This document shows positions 17,138 to 26,931 of a stretch of 64,000 nt of DNA, piece by piece. The stretch spans positions 1-64,000 of the forward strand of contig NZ_JAGMUJ010000016.1 in NCBI RefSeq assembly GCF_019049255.1, in the 5' to 3' direction. The notes beneath the pieces are model-generated. The model was not told the DNA's origin. It searched no databases and saw nothing but the letters and a program-made list of their open reading frames with translations. Numbering within the stretch: position 1 is the first letter of the stretch; the number at the start of each line of letters is the position of its first letter. The DNA comes from Streptomyces sp. AC558_RSS880 (GTDB lineage: Bacteria > Actinomycetota > Actinomycetes > Streptomycetales > Streptomycetaceae). The position numbers and the translations under genes are program-made.

Positions 17138-17814
17138 TCGAGGTCCTGGTCGTGGACGACGACGTCCGGGTCGCACGGGTCAACGCCGCGTACGTCGAGA
17201 AGGTGCCCGGTTTCCATGTCGCCGGTCAGGCGCACAGCGCGGCCGAGGCGCTCGGCCGGCTGGAGGCGCTGCCCCGGCCGGATCTCGTCCTCCTGGACCA
17301 CTACCTGCCCGACGAGACGGGGCTCGAGGTGGTGCAGGAGATGCGCCGGCGCGGGCACCAGACCGACGTGATCATGGTGACGGCGGCCCGGGACGTGTCC
17401 ACGGTGCAGGCGGCAATGCGCCAGGGCGCCCTGCAGTACCTGGTCAAGCCGTTCGCCTTCGCCGGGCTGCGCGCCAAGCTGGAGGCGTACGCGGAACTGC
17501 GCCGCACCCTCGACGGCGGTGGTGAGGCGGAGCAGGCGGAGGTGGACCGCATCTTCGGCGCGCTGTCGGCGTCGTCCGAGCCACAGCTGCCCAAGGGACA
17601 CTCCCCCACCACCGCCGAACTCGTACGGCAGTCCCTGATGAACGCCGACGGCCCGCTGTCGGCCCAGGAGATCGCCGAGCGCACGGGGGTGAGCCGCCAG
17701 ACCGCCCAGCGCTACCTGAAGCTCCTGGAGCGCACGGGACGGGCCACGCTGACCCTGAAGTACGGCGACGCGGGCCGCCCGGAACACCGTTACGTGTGGG
17801 CGACCCGCGCCTGA
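17134..17814 (+). CDS. Response regulator, CitB/DpiA family
   Basis: 226 aa. The receiver domain (1-120) has the acidic pocket DDD, phosphoacceptor Asp55 (LVLLDHYLPD) and Lys105 (LVKPF). The C-terminal DNA-binding region has an HTH (about 172-205, SAQEIAERTGVSRQTAQRYL). It is translationally coupled to the upstream kinase by a 4-bp overlap with AGGAGG inside the kinase's 3' end. Regulators of this family control carboxylate uptake. The convergent neighbour is an acetate-type symporter operon, a plausible target but not shown. Confidence 0.92.
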   Translation: MIEVLVVDDDVRVARVNAAYVEKVPGFHVAGQAHSAAEALGRLEALPRPDLVLLDHYLPDETGLEVVQEMRRRGHQTDVIMVTAARDVSTVQAAMRQGALQYLVKPFAFAGLRAKLEAYAELRRTLDGGGEAEQAEVDRIFGALSASSEPQLPKGHSPTTAELVRQSLMNADGPLSAQEIAERTGVSRQTAQRYLKLLERTGRATLTLKYGDAGRPEHRYVWATRA

Positions 17815-17853
17815 GGACACGGCCCATGGGGGCGAGGGAAGGAACCGTGTCCT
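17814..17853. terminator. Hairpin between the response regulator and symporter genes
   Basis: AGGACACGG (17814-17822) pairs with CCGTGTCCT (17845-17853) across a 22-nt loop in the gap between the convergent operons. There is no clear T tract. Confidence 0.5.
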
Positions 17854-17897
17854 CCCTCCTCCACGGATGGCGGCGCCGTCCGTCTCCGCCGAGCGCC

Positions 17898-19490
17898 CTA
17901 CACCGCCCCCGCACCGGTCAGTGAGCGCACCTCGGTCTCCGCGTGCTTGGCCTCGTCGGGGACCTCGCGCGAGGTGAGCGTGCCGAGCCAGCCCGCGAGG
18001 AAGCCCAGCGGGACGGAGACCAGACCGGGATTCCGCAGCGGGAAGAGCTGGAAGTCGGCGCCCGGGAAGAGGGACGCGGGGCCGCCCGACACCACGGGGG
18101 ACAGCAGCACCAGCACCACGGCCGGGATCAGACCTCCGTACACGGCCCACACGGCGCCGCGGGTGGTGAAGCCGTGCCAGAACAGGGAGTAGAGCAACAC
18201 GGGCAGGTTCGCGGACGCGGCCACGGCGAAGGCGAGGCCCACCAGGAACGCGACGTTGAGGTCGCGGGCCAGCAGACCGAGGGCGATCGCGAGCAGACCG
18301 ATGCCGGCCGCCGCGAGGCGGGCCACCGCCACCTCGCCGCGCGGCTTCCCTCGCCGGCGTCGCAGGGAGGCGTAGAGGTCGTGCGCGACGGACGCCGAGG
18401 AGGCGAGCGTGATCCCGGCGACCACGGCGAGGATCGTGGCGAAGGCGACCGCGGCGACGATCGCGAACAGGATCGTTCCGCCGGTGGAGCCGGCGCCGCC
18501 GCCCAGGTCGAGCGCCAGCAGCGGCACCGCCGTGTTCCCGGACGCGCTCGAGGCGCGCACGGCGTCCGGTCCGACGAGGGCGGCGGCGCCGAAGCCGAGC
18601 ACGATCGTCATCAGGTAGAAGCCGCCGATGAGCCCGATCGCCCAGACGACCGACCGCCGGGCCGCCCGCGCGGTGGGGACGGTGTGGAAGCGGGACAGGA
18701 GGTGCGGCAGCCCCGCCGTGCCGAGCACCAGCGCGAGGCCCAGGCTGATGAAGTCGAACCGCGCGGTCCAGTCACCGCCGTAGGCGAGCCCGGGCGCCAG
18801 GAACGCCTCACCGTGACCGCTGCGTTCGGCCGCGGTGAGGAGCAGCCGGTTGACGTCGCCGTGGAACCGCAGCAGGACGAGGACGGTCAGCGCGACGGTG
18901 CCGCCGAGCAGCAGGACCGCTTTCACGATCTGGATCCACGTGGTGGCCCGCATCCCTCCCAACGACACATAGATCACCATGAGCACGCCGACGCCGACGA
19001 CGGTCCAGGCCCGGGCCGCCTCGCCCGAGCCGCCGAGCAGCAGCGCGACCAGGCTGCCCGCGCCCACCATCTGCGCCACCAGGTACAGAACGGACACGGT
19101 GACCGACGAGGTTCCCGCCGCGATCCGCACCGGCCGCTCCCGCATGCGCGCGGCGACCACGTCGGCGAGCGTGAACCGGCCGCAGTTGCGCACCAGTTCC
19201 GCGACCAGGAACAGGACCACCAGCCAGGCCACCAGGAAGCCCACCGAGTAGAGCATCCCGTCGTAGCCGACGAGCGCGATGAGTCCGGAGACGCCGAGGA
19301 AGGACGCGGCCGACATGTAGTCGCCCGCGATGGCAAAACCATTCTCCATCGGGGAGAAGAGCCGGCCGCCCGCGTAGAACTCCTCCGCCGATCCCTGCCG
19401 GTGGCGGCTCGCCCAGGTCGTGATGGCCAGGGTCACCGCGACGAACGCGCCGAACAGCAGCAGTGCCGGCATCAGGTGATCACCCGTCAT
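17898..19490 (-). CDS. Sodium:solute symporter, acetate permease (ActP) type
   Basis: 530 aa with about 13 predicted membrane spans, the usual size for the SSS family. The N-terminal EEFYAGGR, AIAGDYMSAASFLG and GYDGMLYSVGF motifs are typical of ActP-like cation/acetate symporters. Substrate is probably acetate or another short monocarboxylate; this is a family-level inference. The ATG overlaps the TGA of the upstream DUF485 gene (ATGA), the standard partner of actP. It converges on the CitA/CitB-type pair. Confidence 0.9.
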   Translation of the reverse strand: MTGDHLMPALLLFGAFVAVTLAITTWASRHRQGSAEEFYAGGRLFSPMENGFAIAGDYMSAASFLGVSGLIALVGYDGMLYSVGFLVAWLVVLFLVAELVRNCGRFTLADVVAARMRERPVRIAAGTSSVTVSVLYLVAQMVGAGSLVALLLGGSGEAARAWTVVGVGVLMVIYVSLGGMRATTWIQIVKAVLLLGGTVALTVLVLLRFHGDVNRLLLTAAERSGHGEAFLAPGLAYGGDWTARFDFISLGLALVLGTAGLPHLLSRFHTVPTARAARRSVVWAIGLIGGFYLMTIVLGFGAAALVGPDAVRASSASGNTAVPLLALDLGGGAGSTGGTILFAIVAAVAFATILAVVAGITLASSASVAHDLYASLRRRRGKPRGEVAVARLAAAGIGLLAIALGLLARDLNVAFLVGLAFAVAASANLPVLLYSLFWHGFTTRGAVWAVYGGLIPAVVLVLLSPVVSGGPASLFPGADFQLFPLRNPGLVSVPLGFLAGWLGTLTSREVPDEAKHAETEVRSLTGAGAV

Positions 19491-19936
19491 GCCGCGCCGC
19501 CTCTTCCGCGCGCCAACTCCTGGGCGTACCAGCGCAGTTCCAGCGCCGCCCGGTCCCGGCGCAGCCGCGCATGACGGACGTAGGCCCAGGTGAGCAGGAA
19601 GGTGGTCAGGAACTGGCCGAGCCCGGCGAGCATGCCCAGGTTCACCGCGCCCGCGACGGGCCGGGCCATCAGCCCCGGCGCGGTCGTGGCGGTCACGACG
19701 TACGCCACGTACCAGATGAGGAAGGCGGCGACCGCCGGCACCACGAACCGCCGGTACCGGCTGCGCACCTCCTGGAAGGCCGCGCTGCGCTGTACTTCGA
19801 GGTAGACGTCGGCCCCGTCCGCGCGGCGAGCCGGCACCGCCGCCTCCGCCGGGCCGGCCGACTCGCCCCAGCCCGAGGCGAGGGCGTCGTACCAGGGATC
19901 GTCGTACCTCACGTCCCCCGAGTTGCTTCGCTGCAT
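19487..19936 (-). CDS. DUF485 membrane protein, ActP partner
   Basis: 149 aa. Two hydrophobic spans (about 68-90 and 103-125, VVPAVAAFLIWYVAYVV and NLGMLAGLGQFLTTFLLTWAY) match DUF485, a small membrane protein nearly always encoded before actP-type symporters. The N-terminal about 45 residues are polar and not conserved. ATG 19936 is used; an in-frame TTG two codons upstream is possible. The first gene of the operon, coupled to the symporter by a 4-bp overlap. Its upstream region also holds the parE terminator. Confidence 0.85.
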   Translation of the reverse strand: MQRSNSGDVRYDDPWYDALASGWGESAGPAEAAVPARRADGADVYLEVQRSAAFQEVRSRYRRFVVPAVAAFLIWYVAYVVTATTAPGLMARPVAGAVNLGMLAGLGQFLTTFLLTWAYVRHARLRRDRAALELRWYAQELARGRGGAA

Positions 19937-19950
19937 GCCCAAGGATGGAC

Positions 19951-19985
19951 AGAACGGGAAGATCCCCGACTCTTCTTCCCGTTCT
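19951..19985 (-). terminator. Terminator after parE
   Basis: A 12-bp perfect stem AGAACGGGAAGA / TCTTCCCGTTCT (19951-19962 and 19974-19985) with an 11-nt loop, 46 bp past the parE stop. It overlaps the promoter area of the DUF485 gene. Confidence 0.65.
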
Positions 19986-20031
19986 GCTTCACCCCATCAG
20001 GTGACCGGGCCGAGCGCGCCCGGCGCGCCCG

Positions 20032-22155
20032 TTAGGCGTCGATGCGCGAGCGGTCCAGGGTCGCCGCGGAGCTGGAGATGAACTCCTTGCGCGGGGCGAC
20101 GTCGTTGCCCATGAGGAGGTCGAAGACCTGCTCGGCGGCCTCCAGGTCGGTGAGGTTGATCCGGCGCAGGGTGCGGTGACGCGGGTCCATGGTGGTCTCG
20201 GCCAGCTGGTCGGCGTCCATCTCACCGAGGCCCTTGTAGCGCTGGATCGAGTCCTTGTAGCGGATGTTCTTGCTCTGGAACTCCATGAGCTTGTCGCGCA
20301 GCTCCCGGTCCGAGTACGTGTAGACGTACTTGTCCTGGCCCTTCTTGGGCTGGATCAGCTCGATGCGGTGCAGCGGCGGCACCGCGGCGAACACCCGGCC
20401 GGCCTCGACCATGGGCCGCATGTAGCGGTGGAACAGGGTCAGCAGCAGGGTGCGGATGTGGGAGCCGTCGACATCGGCGTCGGTCATCATGATGATCTTG
20501 CCGTAGCGGGCCGTGTCGATGTCGAAGGTCCGCCCCGAGCCCGCCCCTATGACCTGGATGATCGCGCCGCACTCGGCGTTCTTGAGCATGTCCGTCACGG
20601 ACGACTTCTGGACGTTGAGGATCTTGCCGCGGATCGGCAGCAGCGCCTGGAACTCGGAGTTCCGGGCGAGCTTGGCCGTGCCGAGCGCGGAGTCACCCTC
20701 GACGATGAACAGCTCGCTGCGGTCGACGTCGTCGCTGCGGCAGTCGGCGAGCTTGGCGGGCAGCGAGGAGGACTCCAGGGCCGTCTTGCGGCGCTGCGCG
20801 TCCTTGTGCTGACGGGCCGCGATGCGGGTCCGGGCCGCGGCGACGGCCTTCTCCATGACGACGCGGGCCTGCTGGGCGTCGTCGCGCTTGGTGGAGGTCA
20901 GGAACGCCTTGAGTTCCCTGGAGATCACGTTGTTCACGATGCGGCGGGCCGCCGAGGTGCCGAGGACCTCCTTGGTCTGGCCCTCGAACTGCGGCTCGGC
21001 CAGGCGGACCGTGACCACCGCGGTGAGACCCTCGAGGGCGTCGTCCTTGACGATGTCGTCCTCGGCCACGCGCAGCATCTTCTTGGCGCGCAGCACCTCG
21101 TTCATCGTCTTGGCGACGGCCTGCTCGAAGCCGGCGACATGGGTGCCGCCCTTGGGGGTGGCGATGATGTTGACGAACGACCTGAGCGTGGTGTCGTAGC
21201 CGGTGCCCCAGCGCATCGCGACGTCGACGCCGAGCTCGCGGGTGACCTCGGTGGGCGTCATCTGGCCGTGCTCGTCGAGGACCGGGACGGTCTCCTTGAA
21301 GGTGCCCTGTCCGGTGAAGCGGAGGGTGTCGCAGATGGGCCGGTCGGAGGCCAGGAACTCGCAGAACTCGCTGATGCCGCCGTCGAAGCGGAACGACTCC
21401 TCGCCCTTGCTGCCGCCCTCGCCGAGCCCGTACTCGTCGCGGACGACGATGGTCAGGCCGGGCACCAGGAACGCGGTCTGGCGGGCGCGCTGGTGCAGCG
21501 TCTCCAGGGCGAGCTTGGCGTCCTTGAGGAAGATCTGGCGGTCGGCCCAGTAGCGCACGCGCGTGCCGCTGCGGGTCTTCGGGATCTTCTTGGCCCTGCG
21601 CAGCCCGCTCCCGGCCTCGAACTTCGCGTCCGGACCCAGGGCGGCGAAGGCACCGGGGACACCGCGCCGGAAGCTGATCGCATGGGTGTGCCCGCCCCGG
21701 TCCACCTCGACGTCCAGCCGCGCGGAGAGCGCGTTGACGACGGAGGCGCCGACGCCGTGCAGACCGCCGGAGGCGGCGTACGAGCCGCCGCCGAACTTGC
21801 CACCGGCGTGCAGCTTGGTCATGACGACCTCGACGCCGGAGAGGCCGGTCTTGGGCTCGACGTCGACCGGGATGCCCCGGCCGTTGTCCCGGACCTCCAC
21901 CGAGCCGTCGTCGTGGAGGATCACGTCGATGTGGTCGCAGTAACCTCCGAGGGCCTCGTCGACGGAGTTGTCGATGATCTCCCAGAGGCAGTGCATCAGA
22001 CCACGGCTGTCGGTGGATCCGATGTACATACCGGGGCGCTTCCGCACGGCCTCGAGCCCCTCGAGGACGAGCAGGTGCCGCGCGGTGTAGTTGGAACCGT
22101 CCCGGTCTGCTCCTGCCAGCAGCGCTGTGGACGGCACGGACGTCTCGGCGGTCAC
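20032..22155 (-). CDS. parE: DNA topoisomerase IV subunit B (second GyrB-type protein)
   Basis: 707 aa. ATPase half: GHKL motifs EIIDNSVDEALGG, DNGRGIPVDV and the GLHGVGASVVNALS glycine loop. TOPRIM half: EGDSALGTAKLARN and the metal triad DADVDGSHIRTLL. Uses ATP to drive strand passage with ParC. The GTG start at 22155 follows GAGGAG at eight bases and matches where conservation begins. Encoded on the strand opposite parC with about 8 kb between, as in other Streptomyces. Confidence 0.93.
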   Translation of the reverse strand: MTAETSVPSTALLAGADRDGSNYTARHLLVLEGLEAVRKRPGMYIGSTDSRGLMHCLWEIIDNSVDEALGGYCDHIDVILHDDGSVEVRDNGRGIPVDVEPKTGLSGVEVVMTKLHAGGKFGGGSYAASGGLHGVGASVVNALSARLDVEVDRGGHTHAISFRRGVPGAFAALGPDAKFEAGSGLRRAKKIPKTRSGTRVRYWADRQIFLKDAKLALETLHQRARQTAFLVPGLTIVVRDEYGLGEGGSKGEESFRFDGGISEFCEFLASDRPICDTLRFTGQGTFKETVPVLDEHGQMTPTEVTRELGVDVAMRWGTGYDTTLRSFVNIIATPKGGTHVAGFEQAVAKTMNEVLRAKKMLRVAEDDIVKDDALEGLTAVVTVRLAEPQFEGQTKEVLGTSAARRIVNNVISRELKAFLTSTKRDDAQQARVVMEKAVAAARTRIAARQHKDAQRRKTALESSSLPAKLADCRSDDVDRSELFIVEGDSALGTAKLARNSEFQALLPIRGKILNVQKSSVTDMLKNAECGAIIQVIGAGSGRTFDIDTARYGKIIMMTDADVDGSHIRTLLLTLFHRYMRPMVEAGRVFAAVPPLHRIELIQPKKGQDKYVYTYSDRELRDKLMEFQSKNIRYKDSIQRYKGLGEMDADQLAETTMDPRHRTLRRINLTDLEAAEQVFDLLMGNDVAPRKEFISSSAATLDRSRIDA

Positions 22156-22595
22156 GCGGTTCGCTCCTCGCTGAATTTCAGATGCGGCCCTCATGGGTAA
22201 GGGCGCGGCTTCAGTCACCGCTGAGAGGGTACCGAGGCCTGGTAGAGCCGTTGTAACGCCACCCTCGCTTCAGCCCACCCTAGTCGAGAGTCGCATGCTT
22301 GTTCGATCCCTCGATGGAGTGAAGCACACATCACGTTCCCTTCGAGGCATGAACCATTTAGGCTCCGGGCACGTCCTCATGAACAACCGGCAAGCCAGCC
22401 GGGAGGGCCGACCACCGATACGAACGCGAATCCGTACGACACATCAGACACGCACTACGGCACATTCGCCGCCAACCGGCAACAGCCACCCACCTCGGAA
22501 AATTTTTCCGAGGAGAAGCCACGAGCGGGAACGTTTTGGGGCTGGTTGGATGTTGACCCTGGTACGACAGCTCGTCGAGCTAGAGAAGAGGCGAC
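22156..22595. other. 440-bp divergent region between parE and the DUF7455 gene
   Basis: No gene seen. It must hold both promoters: TTGACC (from about 22554) is a possible -35 for the plus-strand gene and TAGGGT on the minus strand a possible -10 for parE, neither secure. It contains an AT-rich palindrome listed separately. Base composition from 22300 to 22520 is clearly less GC-rich than the flanking genes. Confidence 0.5.
22493..22513. repeat. AT-cored palindrome upstream of the DUF7455 gene
   Basis: CCTCGGAAAA and TTTTCCGAGG (10-bp arms) around a single T. An A/T run of nine bases is rare in this GC-rich chromosome. It could be an operator or a small intrinsic terminator of a leader transcript. 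Confidence 0.6.
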
Positions 22596-22826
22596 GTGAC
22601 TACTGTTCTGACCCCCGCGAGCCCGCTGACGGCCGCCGATCGCTGCGACCGCTGCGGCGCCCAGGCATACCTGCGCGTCGTCCTGCTGAGCGGCGGAGAA
22701 CTGCTCTTCTGCGCCCACCATGGCCGCAAGTTCGAGCCGGAACTCAAGAAGATCGCCGCTGAGATACAGGACGAGACGGAGCGGCTGACCGCCCCTCCGG
22801 CGGCCGCTCCCGACGAAGAGCGCTGA
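22596..22826 (+). CDS. DUF7455 zinc-knuckle-like small protein
   Basis: 76 aa from a GTG with AGAAGAGG upstream. CDRCGAQ and FCAHHGRKF supply a C-x2-C plus C-x2-H set that probably binds one zinc. The C-terminal half is an amphipathic Lys/Glu helix. It is conserved immediately beside hrdB in Streptomyces. Function unknown; size and metal motif would suit a regulator or ribosome/RNA polymerase accessory factor, but that is speculation. Confidence 0.85.
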   Translation: MTTVLTPASPLTAADRCDRCGAQAYLRVVLLSGGELLFCAHHGRKFEPELKKIAAEIQDETERLTAPPAAAPDEER

Positions 22827-22869
22827 CACCTCGCATCCGACGACGAGCAACCCGGCACAGGCCGGTGAG

Positions 22870-22904
22870 CGGGCGGCTGCCTCCTCCCGGGAGGCAGCCG
22901 CCCG
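22870..22904. terminator. Bidirectional terminator between DUF7455 and protease genes
   Basis: A 13-bp perfect stem GGGCGGCTGCCTC / GAGGCAGCCGCCC (22871-22883 and 22891-22903) in the gap between the convergent genes. Confidence 0.75.
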
Positions 22905-22964
22905 ACTCATGCCCGCACCCGCCGGGGACCGCCCAGCGGCCCGCCGGTACCCTTTCGCCCGTTC

Positions 22965-23798
22965 TCAGCCCTGCGGCCACCCGAGGGTCCGCAGGATCTC
23001 GGAGACGCGTGTGTACACCCCGGGACTGCCCGCCCGGCCGCACCCCGTTCCCCAGGACACGAGACCTATCAGCCGTCCCTGGGCCACCAGCGGCCCTCCG
23101 CTGTCCCCCTGACAGGCGTCCCGGCCCCCGCGCGCCTCTCCCGCGCACAGCATCGTCTCGGCGCGGTAGGTGCCCTCGGAACCGCCCGGATACGCCTTCT
23201 CGCACAGCACGTCGGGCTGCACCCGCACGCGTGCCGCGCGCAGGCTGCCGGCATAGGCCCCGGTCCCCGTGGTGTCCCCCCACCCGTAGACGGCGGCCGC
23301 GGTGCCCGCCCGGTACGCGGGATCACCGGCCCCGGCCATGGCTATCACCGAGCTCGAGGGCAGCGGCTCGGCCAGCCTGAGGACGGCGTAGTCGCCGGAG
23401 TTGGTGACGCCGTCATAGCCCGGGTTCACCCAGGTGCCGCGTACGGCGATCTCCTGACCGCGGTCCGAGAGCAGTTCCGTACGCCCCGTGATCACCTTGA
23501 GGTCGCCCACGCGCTCCGGGGACGTCCCCAGCACCTCCTCGTCCATGCAGTGGGCCGCGGTGAGCACGGTGGTCCGGCCGACCGCCACGCCCCCGCAGAA
23601 CTGTCCCGCTCGCGCACCTCCGAACCGGTCGCGGCTGGACAGCGCCACTGTCCACGGCCCCTCCGAGACGTCGACGGGGAAGCCACCGACGACGACGCTG
23701 TCGGCGACCGCCGGAACGGCCGAGGCCAGCGGTATGACGGACGCGGCGGCCGCGAGGGCCAGCGGCCGGGCCAGGGCCCGGGCAAGACGACGTCGCAT
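22965..23798 (-). CDS. Secreted trypsin-like serine protease (S1A)
   Basis: 277 aa. A signal peptide (1 to about 33, ending VPAVADS) is followed by VVGGFPV, the usual mature N-terminus after propeptide removal. The catalytic triad is complete: His83 (LTAAHC), Asp136 (NSGDYAVLRL), Ser233 (CQGDSGGP). Asp227 sits six residues before the serine, the trypsin position selecting Lys/Arg substrates. Five of the expected cysteines for disulphides are visible. Likely an extracellular nutrient- or development-linked protease. Monocistronic, convergent with DUF7455 and downstream of hrdB. Confidence 0.92.
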   Translation of the reverse strand: MRRRLARALARPLALAAAASVIPLASAVPAVADSVVVGGFPVDVSEGPWTVALSSRDRFGGARAGQFCGGVAVGRTTVLTAAHCMDEEVLGTSPERVGDLKVITGRTELLSDRGQEIAVRGTWVNPGYDGVTNSGDYAVLRLAEPLPSSSVIAMAGAGDPAYRAGTAAAVYGWGDTTGTGAYAGSLRAARVRVQPDVLCEKAYPGGSEGTYRAETMLCAGEARGGRDACQGDSGGPLVAQGRLIGLVSWGTGCGRAGSPGVYTRVSEILRTLGWPQG

Positions 23799-23878
23799 GC
23801 ACGCTCCTCACACTGGGGTGATCCTGGAACACCCACAGTGACGGACCCCGCCCGAGCCCGCACCCGCGCGGGGACGCG

Positions 23879-23912
23879 AAGGCCCGGCTCCCGAGGACGG
23901 GAACCGGGCCTG
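23879..23912 (-). terminator. Terminator after hrdB
   Basis: A 13-bp stem AGGCCCGGTTCCC / GGGAGCCGGGCCT on the minus strand (one mismatch; 23880-23892 with 23899-23911) with a 6-nt loop, 42 bp past the hrdB stop. Confidence 0.75.
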
Positions 23913-23952
23913 ACACGGGCCGGCGCACGACGGTGCGTCGCGGCGGGCGAAC

Positions 23953-25452
<1,500 letters not shown>

Positions 25453-25567
25453 GAACAACCTCTCGGAACGTTGGAAAACGGCTTCCGGCCCCGTCCACAG
25501 TGGACAGGAGCCGACCGCCGGCTTGGGGATGGGCCGACGGTGCGGGCGAGGGCCGGGGAGGATGCAC

Positions 25568-25594
25568 AGCGCCATGAACGGCGTCCGTATTCCC
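25568..25594 (-). promoter_or_regulatory. Candidate sigma-R (oxidative stress) promoter of hrdB
   Basis: On the minus strand GGGAAT (25594-25589), exactly 18 bases, then GCT (25570-25568). The sigma-R consensus is GGGAAT-N18-GTT, so there is one mismatch. A sigma-R-dependent second promoter of hrdB is established in S. coelicolor. The vegetative promoter should lie further upstream, where TTGACC occurs near 25696. Confidence 0.5.
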
Positions 25595-25765
25595 TCCGCG
25601 GCTGTCACCTCTTAGGTCATCGCGTTCTTCCCAGGAGCGTTACGTCCAATCCGCGTGGCCCGAGTCACACCCCATAAGCGCACGAAATCGGTCAAATAAT
25701 CACGAAAGCGTTCACTCGGGGGCGAGGAGGTCACCTCTCCGAGTGTGCCACGCCGTTCTGGGCAT

Positions 25766-25803
25766 CGGACCCCGCGGGATCGTCAACGATCCCGCGGGGT
25801 CCG
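25766..25803. terminator. 17-bp perfect hairpin between whiH and hrdB
   Basis: Arms 25766-25782 and 25787-25803 pair perfectly (CGGACCCCGCGGGATCG and complement) with a TCAA/TTGA tetraloop. It lies 78 bp past the whiH stop codon and before the hrdB promoters, so it probably terminates whiH transcription although a T tract is lacking. Confidence 0.65.
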
Positions 25804-25880
25804 ACGGGGGACGGCTCATCGGTGGGGCGCTGCCACAGGAGGGGGATGGCATGCCGGACCGCGCCGTCCGCGGAACGCGG

Positions 25881-26768
25881 TCAGTGCTCGCGCGGAGCGG
25901 GCACCACGCGTTCCACCTCTGGGTGGACCGTGAGCAGTTGGCGCATGGCCGCCTCGGCCGCCGCGCCGTCGCCGTCGGCGAGGGCGTCGACGATCCGGCC
26001 GTGCTGCGCCAGGGACGCCTCGTTCGGCCGCTCACAGCCCGTGACCGGGCCGCCCGAGACCTGCAGCGCGGCGGACACGATCCCGGAGAGGTGCTCCAGC
26101 ATCCGGTTGCCGGCGATCTGGATGAGCAGGGAGTGGAACTCCGCGTCGGCGCGGGCGAACGTCAGGGCGTCGCCCTGCCCCATGGCGTGGCCCATGATCT
26201 CGACCATGTCGGTCAGCCGCTGCTGGACGTCCTCCCGCCCGTGGCCGGCCGCCAGGCAGGCGGCGAGCGGCTCGATCGTCCAGCGGAGCTCACTGAGCTC
26301 ACGGCGCTGGTCGTCGCGCTGCGGCCCGAAGGCCCGCCACTCGATGATGTCCGGGTCGAGGAGGTTCCAGTCGCTGACGGGACGCACGCGTGTGCCGACG
26401 TTCGGTCGGGCACTGACCAGGCCCTTGGCCTCCAGGACGCGGAGCGACTCGCGGACGACGGTGCGGGAGACCTCGAAGCGCTGGCCGATCTCCTCCGGCA
26501 CCAGCGGGCGGTCGGCGCCCAGGTCCCCGGAAACGATCATCTGACCCAACTGCTGGACGAGTTGGCCGTGCAGCCCGCGGCCGCGGCTGCCCGCGGCCCG
26601 TCGGCCCACACGACCCAGCTCCGGATCCGCGCCGTCCCAGGCGGGGCCCCCCACGCGGTCGACGGCGGGCGCCTCGGCGTAGGGGTAGCGGTCGAGTTCG
26701 CCCGGGCTCCCGAGGCCGGAGTCTGCGGAGCGGGCGGTGGTCATCATGGTGTGCGCAAGGGTACTCAC
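25881..26768 (-). CDS. whiH: WhiH, GntR/FadR-type sporulation regulator
   Basis: 295 aa from GTG 26768 (AAAGG upstream). A 70-residue polar N-terminus, GntR winged helix (about 76-145, FEVSRTVVRESLRVLEAKG) and FCD domain (about 155-285). WhiH is needed for sporulation septation in aerial hyphae. Identification is strong because it lies beside hrdB, has the expected length and is preceded by a sigma-WhiG-type promoter. The FCD domain suggests an unknown small-molecule signal. A perfect GGGTGA-TCGC-TCACCC palindrome in the leader may be its own operator, in line with reported autoregulation. Confidence 0.93.
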   Translation of the reverse strand: MSTLAHTMMTTARSADSGLGSPGELDRYPYAEAPAVDRVGGPAWDGADPELGRVGRRAAGSRGRGLHGQLVQQLGQMIVSGDLGADRPLVPEEIGQRFEVSRTVVRESLRVLEAKGLVSARPNVGTRVRPVSDWNLLDPDIIEWRAFGPQRDDQRRELSELRWTIEPLAACLAAGHGREDVQQRLTDMVEIMGHAMGQGDALTFARADAEFHSLLIQIAGNRMLEHLSGIVSAALQVSGGPVTGCERPNEASLAQHGRIVDALADGDGAAAEAAMRQLLTVHPEVERVVPAPREH

Positions 26769-26828
26769 GCATCCTTTGTCGGCTCCGCTTCCAACTCCCT
26801 TGAGGTCTTTGGTGAAAAGCACACGAAA

Positions 26829-26844
26829 GGGTGATCGCTCACCC
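26829..26844. promoter_or_regulatory. Candidate WhiH operator in its own leader
   Basis: Perfect inverted repeat GGGTGATCGCTCACCC, located about 10-25 bases downstream of the expected whiH transcription start. Position and symmetry suit a GntR-family repressor site. Confidence 0.5.
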
Positions 26845-26860
26845 CATCGCAATTGACGCC

Positions 26861-26885
26861 TTATCGGAAAGGAATGGGCTTTTTA
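26861..26885 (-). promoter_or_regulatory. Sigma-WhiG-dependent promoter of whiH
   Basis: On the minus strand TAAA (26885-26882), 14 bases, then CCGATAA (26867-26861). This matches the motility-type sigma-WhiG consensus TAAA-N15-GCCGATAA. Direct control of whiH by sigma-WhiG is established in S. coelicolor. Confidence 0.88.
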
Positions 26886-26931
26886 CGGTGAGTTGCGGGC
26901 AGAAGCGGGCCGATGTGCTCGTGGACGGTCG

